The notes beneath the pieces were generated by a model. It was not told the DNA's origin, did not search any database, and was given only the letters and a program-made list of their open reading frames with translations. From contig OZ241353.1 of NCBI GenBank assembly GCA_965200375.1, positions 2,418,001 to 2,482,000 of the forward strand: DNA of 64,000 bases, written 5' to 3'. A program made the translations under genes and the position numbers. Every line of letters begins with the position of its first letter. Position 1 is the first letter of the stretch. Of the stretch, positions 25,667 to 34,264 are shown piece after piece. The stretch is from VXYL01 sp965200375 (GTDB lineage Bacteria; Pseudomonadota; Gammaproteobacteria; Pseudomonadales; Azotimanducaceae).

Positions 25667-27170
25667 CCTCGACCCGGCCGCCAGCCGCGCGGACGCGGAT
25701 GTGGGCGCCGGCCGACCAGCCCGGGATGCTGGCCCAGACGCCAGCGCGAGACGCCAGCAAGCAGCGCCGGCGCACCGCTTCGCACTGATCGCTTCGCTTG
25801 CCGCCTGCTGCCTGCCGCTGGCGGTTGGCGGTTGCGCCGAGCCGCCAGCAGCGGCGGCCCCGCCCACGGTCTCCTTGGCGCAGGCAAGCGCCGACCTTGT
25901 CGCGCTGGTGGACGAACTGCTGGCCTCCGTGCGTACGCTGCCGACCTCGGCCGAGATGCGCGGCCGCCTCGGCATGGCCTACGAGGTCAACGACTTCGAG
26001 ACTGCTGCGGTGGAAGCCTATCGGCAGGCGGAGGCGCTGGACCCGGAGGATTTCCGGTGGCCGTACTTCCGCGCCATGTTGGTAGCGGAACTAGGAGACA
26101 CCCAAGCCGCCCTCGAGGCAATGGCCGCGGCGCTTGCCATCGACGACAGCTACGTGCCGGCTTGGTTGTACCGGGGCGTTTGGTTGGCGAGCCTAGGCGA
26201 GCCGGAGGAAGCGCGATCCGCCTTCGAGCGAGCGCGGGCCCTCGGCGCGGAGACCAACGGCGCCGCTGGCATCGCCCAGGCGCTGCTTGCCGAGGGGCGC
26301 GCCGCCGAGGCTGCTGCGCTCCTCGAACCGCTGAGCGAGCGCCTCCGCCATCCCCACGTGTACCGCCTGCTGGGCCGCACCTACCAGGCGCTTGGTCGGG
26401 AGGACGATGCCCGGATCGCCCTCGCCCGTGGCAGAGAGCCCACGCCGCTGCAATGGCGCGACCCCTTGCAGGAGCAGAAGTGGCCGCTGCTCGCGAGCTA
26501 TGGCGGGCGCTTGGTGCATGCCGAGAACCTGCTTCGCGTAGGGCGCTTCGAGGAAGCGGCAGCGGTGCTGGAGCCGATGCGCGGAAGCGGCCCGGGCGAC
26601 GAATCCGTGCTGGCCAATCTCGCCTTGGCGTACGGACGCAGCGGCCGCTTGGAGCTGGCCTTCGAGACCTTGCGGGAGGGCTTCCGGGACAAGCCGGACC
26701 ACTTTCGTTTCCACAACGTCATGGCCAGCCTGTACCAGGAGAAGGGCGAAATGGAGAATGCCGTTCGGCACCTCCGGCAGTCCATCGAGCGGCAGCCGAG
26801 CCAAACCTGGCCCTACGAACGCCTTGGGTTGCTGCTGATGGAAGAGGGCGAATACGACGAAGCGCTGACGGTTCTCGACCGGGCGCTGGAGCTGGGCATC
26901 GACCGGCCGGAGCAGATCCTCTACACCACGGCACTGCTCGAGGGCACCGCCGAGCGCTGGGGGCCCGCCATCGACCGGTTGCAGCGGGCCGTGGGCCTCA
27001 ATCCGGCCTTCACCAAGGCGTACGTGTCCCTCGGCCGCTGCTTGGCGGAGGCGGGGCGCTACGACGAGGCCGGCGCCGCGCTGGCGTGGGCCGAGCGCTT
27101 GGACACGCACCCGGAAGAACTGGCATCCGCCCGCAAGCGGCTGGCGAACTTGCAGGCTAGCGACGCCTAG
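25650..27170 (+). CDS. TPR-repeat lipoprotein
   Basis: 506 residues. Hydrophobic signal with a lipobox (LAVGGCAEPP), then many tetratricopeptide repeats along the whole mature protein, for example FETAAVEAYRQAEALDPEDF, EEARSAFERARALGAE, and EYDEALTVLDRALELGIDRP. Such proteins act as scaffolds at the membrane; no specific partner is visible. GTG 25650 overlaps the preceding gene by 17 bp. GTG 25701 is a possible later start that still keeps the signal. Confidence 0.75.
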   Translation: MRWRTSLDPAASRADADVGAGRPARDAGPDASARRQQAAPAHRFALIASLAACCLPLAVGGCAEPPAAAAPPTVSLAQASADLVALVDELLASVRTLPTSAEMRGRLGMAYEVNDFETAAVEAYRQAEALDPEDFRWPYFRAMLVAELGDTQAALEAMAAALAIDDSYVPAWLYRGVWLASLGEPEEARSAFERARALGAETNGAAGIAQALLAEGRAAEAAALLEPLSERLRHPHVYRLLGRTYQALGREDDARIALARGREPTPLQWRDPLQEQKWPLLASYGGRLVHAENLLRVGRFEEAAAVLEPMRGSGPGDESVLANLALAYGRSGRLELAFETLREGFRDKPDHFRFHNVMASLYQEKGEMENAVRHLRQSIERQPSQTWPYERLGLLLMEEGEYDEALTVLDRALELGIDRPEQILYTTALLEGTAERWGPAIDRLQRAVGLNPAFTKAYVSLGRCLAEAGRYDEAGAALAWAERLDTHPEELASARKRLANLQASDA

Positions 27171-27595
27171 CCGCCACCAAGCCCTGTCGCCGCCGGCGCC
27201 GAGGGTTGCAGCCCCACAGCCGCCCAAGCGCATCCCCGCCGGTCAATGGCACTGCCGGAAGGCGTCTAGGGCGATTGGCAACGCTCTAGGGCGCTCCGGT
27301 TGCAAGACGCTCGCAAGCCATTGATTGCAGACGGAGTTTCAGAAAGCTCGGTTCGCCGCTGGGAGTTGACGCCGCCCCGGCCGCATGGTTCGCTTGTCTC
27401 GCTTCACGCGCAACGCGCTTCGGCCTAGGGCCGGGTGCCTGCTGAATAAGGTTGGCAACCGGATGGGTTTGATTCCCGTTGCCGGTCGCGCAGCAACGGC
27501 CCGAATAGGCAGGAAGGACATTGCGCGTTTCTTGAGCGAAGCACGGCCGGCCACTGGCCGGATTGCAGGACTAGGGAACACCGGGAGACAACCGA
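27171..27595. other. Gap of 425 bp with a folded leader
   Basis: No gene is supported. A hairpin with arms GGCAAC (27454-27459) and GTTGCC (27478-27483) encloses a GGG/CCC pair. A perfect inverted repeat CCGGCC-ACT-GGCCGG lies at 27547-27561, about 35 bp before the next start. These suggest regulation of the following gene, but no known riboswitch class is recognised. Confidence 0.35.
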
Positions 27596-28369
27596 ATGAG
27601 GAACATCATGCCCGCCATTCTAGCGGTGGCTTTGGCGCTCGCGCCTTTCGCAATGGCCGCGGAAGGCGCCGGCGACAAGGACGACGACGCCGGGGTACGC
27701 CAGCCGACGATGCGCGAACTCGCAAACAAGATCGACCAGGCCGTCAGGGACATCCGCACCGCACAGGCCACGATAGGCAGCCTGCGGACAGAGCTAGGCG
27801 TACTTACAACCACGGTCGCTTCCAACCACGCAGCCCTTGTCGCCAAAGTGGACGCCTTCGCCAGCCGCGGCCAGCAGATGGCGGTGGTCCTAGGCTATCC
27901 GACCGCAACCCGTCCAGCTGGACGCACAGACAGGGTGATCGACATCCTCTCTCCGCGTGGCCTGGATCTTTACCTGGTGGGTGGCGACAGCTCCATCGCC
28001 GGCTTTCCATCGGGTACCGTGGACGCCAACGGAAAGTTCACAGACGCCACGCTGCCCGCCGGCACCTATCTTTTCGAGTTGCAGCATCCGTACAGCGACA
28101 ACGTGTTGTGCCACGGCAGCGTTTCTCGGCACAATATTCGAGTCGGTGGGGTGGCCGATCAACGGCACCAAGCATGCCCCACCATGCGCTTGGATGCCTT
28201 TAGCAGCAACAGGCAAACGAGGAAGCTGCACGACGGTTCCGGCATCTACACCTTCGCAGCGCCGGAGAGCTTTAGGCTCCATCTCAAGATCCCAAGCGGC
28301 TTCACGCTCACCGCCGACAGGCCGGTAGGTTCCTATGTCGGCGCGGTCAAGATCACGAAACTCAAGTAG
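27596..28369 (+). CDS. Secreted coiled-coil protein of unknown function
   Basis: 257 residues with a signal peptide (MPAILAVALALAPFAMAAEG). A coiled coil follows (about 40-95, MRELANKIDQAVRDIRTAQ ending in DAFASRG). The C-terminal half is a beta-rich domain (LYLVGGDSSIAGFPSGTVD, GTYLFELQHPYSDN) with two Cys (VLCHG, QACPT). It ends in VGSYVGAVKITKLK. No family recognised. ATG start follows GGGAGACAACCGA; a second ATG four codons on would also work. It stands alone after a long leader. Confidence 0.6.
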   Translation: MRNIMPAILAVALALAPFAMAAEGAGDKDDDAGVRQPTMRELANKIDQAVRDIRTAQATIGSLRTELGVLTTTVASNHAALVAKVDAFASRGQQMAVVLGYPTATRPAGRTDRVIDILSPRGLDLYLVGGDSSIAGFPSGTVDANGKFTDATLPAGTYLFELQHPYSDNVLCHGSVSRHNIRVGGVADQRHQACPTMRLDAFSSNRQTRKLHDGSGIYTFAAPESFRLHLKIPSGFTLTADRPVGSYVGAVKITKLK

Positions 28370-28399
28370 CCCCAAAGCCCTCCAAGGCGCTTTCGTCGC

Positions 28400-28418
28400 T
28401 GGCACTCTGACAGTGCCA
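28400..28418. terminator. Hairpin between convergent genes
   Basis: TGGCACT-CTGAC-AGTGCCA is a perfect seven-bp stem 31 bp after the secreted coiled-coil gene and just beyond the integrase remnant on the other strand. It could end transcripts from both sides. No T-run. Confidence 0.4.
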
Positions 28419-28433
28419 AGCGGCGCAAGCGCC

Positions 28434-28580
28434 CTACGGCGTGTCCTCGTTGCCCTTGCAGAACCTGGCCCAGGCTTCCATCGTCTTGCGGCGCTTGGCG
28501 AGGTAGTCCGTGCGCTTGTACGCGAGCTCCGTCGCGCTGCCGAGCGTGTGGGCCGGCGCCGCCTCCGCCACATCGCCCTT
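28434..28580 (-). pseudogene. C-terminal remnant of a P4-type tyrosine integrase
   Basis: About 48 codons ending in TAG read A-H-T-L-G-S-A-T-E-L-A-Y-K-R-T-D, then YLAKRRKTMEAWARFCKG. This is the typical end of DUF4102/P4-family integrases, where the final helices follow the active-site Tyr as A-Y-x-R-x-D and R-R-x-x-M-E-A-W. The catalytic domain is absent. It is a scar of a former integrated element. Confidence 0.65.
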
Positions 28581-28695
28581 AGACGCCGGCGAGCTCGCTG
28601 CCGAGGTAGAAGCTGGCCGGAACCACGGCGGCCAGCAGCGCCACCAGCGGCGCCTACTGCGGCAGCCAGCGCCAGCGTTGCTTCGCGTCGTTCAC
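28579..28695 (-). pseudogene. Small membrane-protein gene interrupted by an amber codon
   Basis: A GTG at 28695 opens V-N-D-A-K-Q-R-W-R-W-L-P-Q, then TAG (codon 14), then in the same frame APLVALLAAVVPASFYLGSE and a TAA. Without the stop it would be a 38-residue protein with one membrane helix. It ends where the integrase remnant begins. It may be a decayed gene or chance; low support. Confidence 0.25.
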
Positions 28696-28713
28696 AGCCG
28701 TGCTTGCGGGGAC

Positions 28714-29283
28714 CTAACCGCGGACGCTGAGGCTCGGGTAGGCGGATTCGTCGATGAACCGGCAGCGCGACTCCTTGGTGTATCTGCCGGCGCTGCTCTC
28801 CAGCTCGCACTTCACCCGGGTGCGCTGTCCGTCGTAGTTCTGGATGAACTGCTTGACGATTTTCTCCACGGTCTCGTCGTGTTCCTTGGGAATGCTCTTG
28901 CGGATCTGCTTGTAGAGCTTCCGGGTGCGGGGATCCGTCTTGCCGGAAGCGGCGACGCCGAGCCAGCCGATGCCCTGCACCAGATCCTGCTTGACGCCCC
29001 CAAGCCCTTGGACGTAGATTTGTCCGAGCTGCGTCTGCGCGTCCTTGAACCCCCGCTCCGCCGCGAACAGCAAGAACGGTACGGCCTCTTGGTACTTTTC
29101 GGACCGGTAGAGCTGTCGGCCTTGCTTGCGGGCGCGGTAGGTGTTCTCGATCTCTTCCGGCGGCACCAGTTCGGCTGGCGCTTGGGCGTGGGCCGGCGCT
29201 GCTGCCAAGGTGAGGACGGCAAGCCCGCCGGCCAGTGCCGCCGCGAGTGCGGCGGCCATCAAGCATTGCGGTTGTCCGCTCAT
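28714..29283 (-). CDS. Secreted Sel1-like repeat protein, paralogue B
   Basis: 189 residues. Signal peptide (LMAAALAAALAGGLAVLTLA, ending APAHAQA), then RQLYRSEKYQEAVPFLLFAA, ERGFKDAQTQLGQIYVQGLG and IGWLGVAASG, matching paralogue A at 19609-20361 (SGFKDSQAKMGHILLQGLG, GWLGVASSG). Two Cys (VKCELESSAGRY, SRCRFIDE) align with the Cys of paralogue A. ATG 29283 has GGAG seven bases upstream. Divergent from the FG-GAP gene with only 13 bp between starts. Confidence 0.68.
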   Translation of the reverse strand: MSGQPQCLMAAALAAALAGGLAVLTLAAAPAHAQAPAELVPPEEIENTYRARKQGRQLYRSEKYQEAVPFLLFAAERGFKDAQTQLGQIYVQGLGGVKQDLVQGIGWLGVAASGKTDPRTRKLYKQIRKSIPKEHDETVEKIVKQFIQNYDGQRTRVKCELESSAGRYTKESRCRFIDESAYPSLSVRG

Positions 29284-29296
29284 GGGATGCTCCGTT

Positions 29297-31060
29297 ATGT
29301 GTAGCCGCGACGCTCTCGATATTAGCCCTGTACTTGGCGCGGAACAAACAGGCGGTGCCCGTGGCGGCCGACTGAGCTGGCCCGCCGCGCTGTTGCTGGG
29401 GCCGCCGCTTGCGGTGGTGCTGACAGCCGGCTGCGGAGCGGGGGGCGGCGGGGCCAACGGGGCGTGGTTCGTCGAGGAGGCCCGGCCCCGGGGCATCGTC
29501 TTCTCCCACGAGTCCGGCTTCGCCGGCCGGCCACTGCTGCCGGAGATCACCGGCGGCGGCGGTGCGCTCGTGGATGTGGACGGAGATGGCGATCTGGACG
29601 CCTACCTGGTGCAGTCCGGCAGCCTCTACCCCGAGGTCGGAGCGGGGGTCGCCAACCGCCTGTTCCTGAACGACGGCCTGGGCCGTTTCGAGGAAGCGCC
29701 GAACGCGAACGGCGCCGACGACGGCGGCTACGGCATGGGCGTTGCCGCCGGCGACTACGACAACGACGGCGACGTCGACTTGTACGTCACCAACGTCGGC
29801 GCCAACGCGCTGCTGCGCAACGACGGCAACGGCGCCTTCGCAGACGTCGCCGAGGCGGCTGGCGTCGCGGACCCGGGCTGGGGCACGTCCGCGGCGTTTC
29901 TGGACCTCGACGCGGACGGCGACTTGGACCTGTTCGTCACCAACTACATCAACTGGTCCATGGACACCGAGATCAACTGCTACCTGGGCAGCGTCCTCAC
30001 CTACTGCCCGCCCTCGAACTACCGCTCGCCCGCCCAGGATCGGCTGTACCGCAACAACAGCGACGGCACCTTCACGGACGTGAGCGGCGCTTCCGCCATC
30101 AGCGGCGTCTTCGGCAACGGCTTCGGCGTGCTCGGCGGCGACTTCGACGCCGACGGCCGGACGGACCTGTTCATCGCCAACGACATGATGGCGGACCAGC
30201 TGTGGCTCAATCGCGGCGCTCCTTCGGGCGCTCTTGCCTTCGAGGAAGCGGCCACCCTGTGGGGTTCGGCGATGGACGAACACGGCATCGCCAAGGCCGG
30301 CATGGGCGTGGCCGCGGCGGACATCGACGACGACGGCGACACGGACGTGATGGTGACCAACCTCGAAGGCCAGACGGACTCCTTCTTCCGCAACGAAGGC
30401 GGCTACTTTCGAGACGCCACCGGCGAGCTCGGCCTCGGCCTCACCGGCCGCCACACCCGCTGGGGCGTGGTGCTGGCGGACTTCGACAACGACGGCCTGC
30501 TGGACCTGTACGAAGCCAACGGCATGGTCGGCACCGAAGCGCCCTCCGCCGGGGCGGAAGGGCTGGTATTCGACGAACCCAACGTGCTGTTCCGGGGCAC
30601 CCGGAACGCTGGCCGCGAACGCTTCGAGGAGGTGCGGCCCAAGGGAGGCGTGGCGCCCGGCCTGGTGCATACCAGCCGCGGCGTCGCGGTGGGCGACGTG
30701 GACGACGACGGCGGCCTCGACCTGCTGGTGGTGAACCGCGACGGCCCCGCCTATCTGCTCATGAACCAAGCGGCCCACGGCAACTGGATCCGGTTCGAGG
30801 CGTGGCTGGACCGCCCGCGCCGGATGGCCCACGGCGCCACCGTGGCGCTGACGGTGCGCGGCGTGCGGCGCCAGGCGGACGTGCGCCCGGAGGGCAGCTA
30901 CCTGAGCGCCAGCGACCCCCGGGTCCACTTCGGCCTCGGGGAGGCCACCGAAGTCGCGGACGTAGCCGTGCGCTGGCCGGGCGCCACCGCCTTCGAGACC
31001 TTCGGCGACTTCAAGGCAGGGCAGACGGTGGTGCTGCGCCGCGGGGCCGGCCGTCACTGA
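29297..31060 (+). CDS. CRTAC1/ASPIC-UnbV protein with FG-GAP (VCBS) repeats, lipoprotein
   Basis: About 587 residues. Lipobox-like VVLTAGCGAG, then a beta-propeller of FG-GAP repeats, each with a calcium-type loop (DVDGDGDLDAYLV, DYDNDGDVDLYVT, DLDADGDLDLFVT, DFDADGRTDLFIA, DIDDDGDTDVMVT, DFDNDGLLDLYEA). The ASPIC/UnbV domain is at the C-terminus (RRQADVRPEGSYLSASDPRV then HFGLGEA). Likely exported and surface or periplasm located; function unknown in this family. The 3' end overlaps the next, convergent gene by 50 bp. Confidence 0.8.
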   Translation: MCSRDALDISPVLGAEQTGGARGGRLSWPAALLLGPPLAVVLTAGCGAGGGGANGAWFVEEARPRGIVFSHESGFAGRPLLPEITGGGGALVDVDGDGDLDAYLVQSGSLYPEVGAGVANRLFLNDGLGRFEEAPNANGADDGGYGMGVAAGDYDNDGDVDLYVTNVGANALLRNDGNGAFADVAEAAGVADPGWGTSAAFLDLDADGDLDLFVTNYINWSMDTEINCYLGSVLTYCPPSNYRSPAQDRLYRNNSDGTFTDVSGASAISGVFGNGFGVLGGDFDADGRTDLFIANDMMADQLWLNRGAPSGALAFEEAATLWGSAMDEHGIAKAGMGVAAADIDDDGDTDVMVTNLEGQTDSFFRNEGGYFRDATGELGLGLTGRHTRWGVVLADFDNDGLLDLYEANGMVGTEAPSAGAEGLVFDEPNVLFRGTRNAGRERFEEVRPKGGVAPGLVHTSRGVAVGDVDDDGGLDLLVVNRDGPAYLLMNQAAHGNWIRFEAWLDRPRRMAHGATVALTVRGVRRQADVRPEGSYLSASDPRVHFGLGEATEVADVAVRWPGATAFETFGDFKAGQTVVLRRGAGRH

Positions 31061-32747
31061 TCGGAGCAACCGCCGAGCTGCCCGCCCCTTGCCGCCGATG
31101 CAGCATGTGGTAGCGATCCACGGCCAGCGGGCCGAAACGCTCCGTGGCGCCGTCCGGCCAGGCCACGCGGACGTGGCGGGGGCTCGCGTCCGTGCCGAGG
31201 CCGAAGTGGACCCGGGCGTCGTTCGCCGAACCGTAGCTGCCGTCCCTGGCCACATGGCGCACCAGGCAGCGCGCTCCCTTGCCACCCTCTAGGCGGACTT
31301 CGCTGCCTGCCGCTGGCGTCGACGACCCGCCGGCCGCCAGCGCAATGCCCAGCCAGTGGCCGCCAGCGGCGTCGTTGCGGTAGATGCGGGCCGGGCCGCG
31401 GTTGTTCGTGACCACCATATCCAGGTCGCCGTCGTTGTCGAGATCGCCGAGCGCGGTGCCGCGGCTCACTTCCTCGATTTGGAAGGCGGCGATGCCCGTT
31501 GCCGCCCGGTAGCGCCCGCCGTCGTTCAGCCACAGGCGATTGGGCTGGCGCAGCGGCAGTCCCAGCGGCCCCGGCGCCTGGCCGGCGATGGCCGTGACGG
31601 CGCCGTTGGCGCTGAACAGGTCCAGGTCGCCGTCGTTGTCGGCGTCGAACCAGGCCGTGCCGAAGCCGGTGTCCGGGATGCTGGCCGCGGCCACGCCGGC
31701 GACGCTGGAGCGATCCGTGAACCAGCCCCGGCCGTTGTTCACGTACAGCGTGTTGGTCTGCACCGCCAAGTGGGTGAGAAAGAGGTCGACGTCGCAGTCC
31801 TCGTCGAAGTCCCGGGCGGCCACGCCCATGCTGGCCTCCCTCATGCCGTCGCCGTTTACGGCCACCCCCGCGAACAGCGCGTTGTCCCGGAAGGTGCCGT
31901 CGCCGCGGTTCATCCACAGCAAGTTGTCGGCCATGTCGTTGGCGACGAAGATGTCCCGCCAGCCGTCGCCGTCGAAGTCCCGCGCCACGACGCCGAGCGC
32001 CGGCCCCCGGGCGGCGTGGATGCCCGCCGGCGCCGACACGTCCGCGAACCGCCCGCCGCCGAGGTTGCGGAACAGCCGGTCCGCTGCCGGCGCGTAGACT
32101 TCCGGCGAACAGTAGCTCGGGCGCGACAGGTCGTCCGTGCAGCGCTTGCGCTCGGCGAAGGCGAACTCGAGGTAGTTGCCGACGTACAGGTCCAGGCGGC
32201 CGTCGCCGTCGAAGTCCGCGAAGCTGGCGCTCACGGACCAGGAGTCGCCAGCAACGCCAGCGGCACCGGTGATGTCCCGCCAGCGCCCGTCGCCGAGGTT
32301 TTCGAGCAGCTGGTTGGGGCCGAAGTTGGCGACGAACAGGTCCGGGTCGCCGTCGTTGTCGATGTCGCCGGCGGCGACGCCCATGCCGTAGCCGTCGGCG
32401 CAGACGCCGGCTTCGGCGGTCACGTCCTCGAAGCGCAGCCCGGGGCCGCCAACCTGCCGGTACAGCCGGTCGCACGGCAGCTTGCCGCTCCGCTCCCGAA
32501 GCGGGCCGCCCTGCACCAGGTAGACGTCCAGCAGGCCGTCGCCGTCGAAATCCAGCAGCGCCGCGCCGGCGCCCATGATCTCCACCAGCCAGCGTTCCCC
32601 CACCATGCCATTGACGTGCGCGAAGTCCACGCCAGACGCCGCGGTCGCGTCCACGAACCGAACGTCGGCCTCGGCCGCGGCCACGCCAGCGGCCAGCAGC
32701 ACGGCTCTCGCTGCCGTGGCTGTGCCGTGTGCGAGTGGTGGCTGCAT
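31011..32747 (-). CDS. CRTAC1/ASPIC-UnbV protein with FG-GAP (VCBS) repeats, secreted
   Basis: About 578 residues. A short signal (ATAARAVLLAAGVAAAEADV) is followed by at least six FG-GAP calcium loops (DFDGDGLLDVYLV, DIDNDGDPDLFVA, DFDGDGRLDLYVG, DFDGDGWRDIFVA, DADNDGDLDLFSA, DLDNDGDLDMVVT) and a C-terminal ASPIC/UnbV domain (CLVRHVARDGSYGSANDARV then HFGLGTD). Homologous to the convergent neighbour. ATG 32747 starts the signal directly; ATG 32813, with AGAGGGG just before it, is an alternative. Confidence 0.8.
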   Translation of the reverse strand: MQPPLAHGTATAARAVLLAAGVAAAEADVRFVDATAASGVDFAHVNGMVGERWLVEIMGAGAALLDFDGDGLLDVYLVQGGPLRERSGKLPCDRLYRQVGGPGLRFEDVTAEAGVCADGYGMGVAAGDIDNDGDPDLFVANFGPNQLLENLGDGRWRDITGAAGVAGDSWSVSASFADFDGDGRLDLYVGNYLEFAFAERKRCTDDLSRPSYCSPEVYAPAADRLFRNLGGGRFADVSAPAGIHAARGPALGVVARDFDGDGWRDIFVANDMADNLLWMNRGDGTFRDNALFAGVAVNGDGMREASMGVAARDFDEDCDVDLFLTHLAVQTNTLYVNNGRGWFTDRSSVAGVAAASIPDTGFGTAWFDADNDGDLDLFSANGAVTAIAGQAPGPLGLPLRQPNRLWLNDGGRYRAATGIAAFQIEEVSRGTALGDLDNDGDLDMVVTNNRGPARIYRNDAAGGHWLGIALAAGGSSTPAAGSEVRLEGGKGARCLVRHVARDGSYGSANDARVHFGLGTDASPRHVRVAWPDGATERFGPLAVDRYHMLHRRQGAGSSAVAPISDGRPRGAAPPSALP

Positions 32748-32971
32748 GGCGGCGAAGCCTAACCGCTGCGGAGGCGCTGGCGGGGACAGCAGCGCTGTGT
32801 GGCATTGCCGCATCCCCTCTGGGGGAACGTGCTACGCTACCGCCCAACTACCGCAACGCTGCGGTGACGAGGAACCGGGCGTGGTAAGGCATGATCTGGC
32901 CAAGCTAGGGAGCTCCTGACGGATCAGACCAATCCGCCCGTTCCTAAGCAGACGGCCTCACGGAGGAAGAG

Positions 32972-34264
32972 ATGCTGCGTCAAGAGGGACTGCCGCCAGC
33001 TAGATTGGCTGCCCGCGATCCGGTCCCCGCCCGGGCTCGACGCGTTCTGGACAGGCCATCCCGCCGCGTCTCCGGTCCTTGGGGTAGACCCTCCCCAGAG
33101 ATGGCCACCTCGTCCGACGTGTATCTCGACCACGCAGCGACAACGCCAGTCGAACCTGACGTCGCGTCTGCGATGGCGAACTTCCTCACGCGCAAGGGGA
33201 TATTCGGAAATCCGCACTCCACGGCGCATCGCTTCGGCCAAGCCGCCTCCGAGGCGGTAGAGATGGCGCGCAGGGAAGTCGCCGGGTTGATCGGTGCCGA
33301 TGACGACGAGATTGTCTGGACGTCCGGTGCCACGGAGGCTATCAATCTGGCACTCAAGGGCACGATGCTGTCGCCGAGTCGTGCCGGCCGGCACCTACTA
33401 GTCTCTGCTCTGGAGCACAAGGCCGTGCTTGACACGGCGGACTGGTTGGCGGGTAGCCGCACTCGCGTTGACCGTGTGACACCGGATGAAGAGGGCCTCA
33501 TCACACCGGAGCGAGTCGACGCGCTCATTCGCCGCGACACTGCGCTTGTGTCCGTCATGCACGTCAATAACGAAGTAGGCACTGTTACCGACATCGCGGC
33601 CATCGGCCGCGTTGTTCGCGAGCATGGCTGCTTGCTTCACATTGATGCTGCCCAGAGCGCAGCGCGTATTCCCATTGACGTTCGGTCCCTTGATGTTGAC
33701 CTCCTGTCACTTAGTGCCCACAAGATGTACGGCCCGAAGGGTGTCGGTGCGCTCTATGTGCGTCGTGCGGTTCGCTCTATGCTCGAAGCACAGACACATG
33801 GTGGTGGACAGGAAGGACAGCTCAGGTCTGGCACGCTCGCTACCCACCAAGTCGTAGGATTCGGCGTTGCCGCGCACTTGGTGCGCGAGCGGCTACGGTC
33901 AGACGCAGCTCGCGCCGCAACCATGGACCAGCGGCTTGTCGGTTGGATAGGAGGGATCAAGGGGTCACAGCTAAACGGCAACCAAGCGGCCCGCGTTCCG
34001 GGGATCCTGAGCGTCGCGTTTCGCGACGTAGAAGCTGAGTCCCTCATGCTCGCACTTGGCGACATCGCGGTCTCCGCTGGATCCGCCTGCACCACTACCC
34101 GAGTCGAACCCTCGCATGTGCTGCTCGGACTCGGACTGTCACATGCTAGGGCGCTGTCATCCATCAGGATCAGCATGGGCAGACATACAACCGCAGCAGA
34201 CGTTGACGTCGCTGGTCGCCGGCTCTGCGAAGTCGTGCCGGCGCTGCGGAGTATCGCCGCATGA
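32972..34264 (+). CDS. dndA: Cysteine desulfurase, DndA/IscS-type
   Basis: PLP enzyme that takes sulfur from cysteine and passes it on, here most likely to DndC. 430 residues. Seen: YLDHAATTPV, FGNPHSTAHRFG, TSGATEAINLALKG, HVNNEVGTV, HIDAAQSA, the PLP lysine in SLSAHKMYGPKG (K251), and the active Cys in SAGSACTTTRVEPSHVL (C373). ATG 32972 has an excellent GGAGGAAGAG but gives a 43-residue extension; ATG 33101 would give the usual N-terminus (MATSSDVYLDH). The ATGA overlap with dndC ties it to phosphorothioation rather than general Fe-S assembly. Confidence 0.82.
   Translation: MLRQEGLPPARLAARDPVPARARRVLDRPSRRVSGPWGRPSPEMATSSDVYLDHAATTPVEPDVASAMANFLTRKGIFGNPHSTAHRFGQAASEAVEMARREVAGLIGADDDEIVWTSGATEAINLALKGTMLSPSRAGRHLLVSALEHKAVLDTADWLAGSRTRVDRVTPDEEGLITPERVDALIRRDTALVSVMHVNNEVGTVTDIAAIGRVVREHGCLLHIDAAQSAARIPIDVRSLDVDLLSLSAHKMYGPKGVGALYVRRAVRSMLEAQTHGGGQEGQLRSGTLATHQVVGFGVAAHLVRERLRSDAARAATMDQRLVGWIGGIKGSQLNGNQAARVPGILSVAFRDVEAESLMLALGDIAVSAGSACTTTRVEPSHVLLGLGLSHARALSSIRISMGRHTTAADVDVAGRRLCEVVPALRSIAA

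Noticed and set aside
27339..27581. Small minus-strand gene of 80 codons
   Set aside because: No ribosome binding site, no signal or family; it overlaps hairpins of the leader of the next gene.
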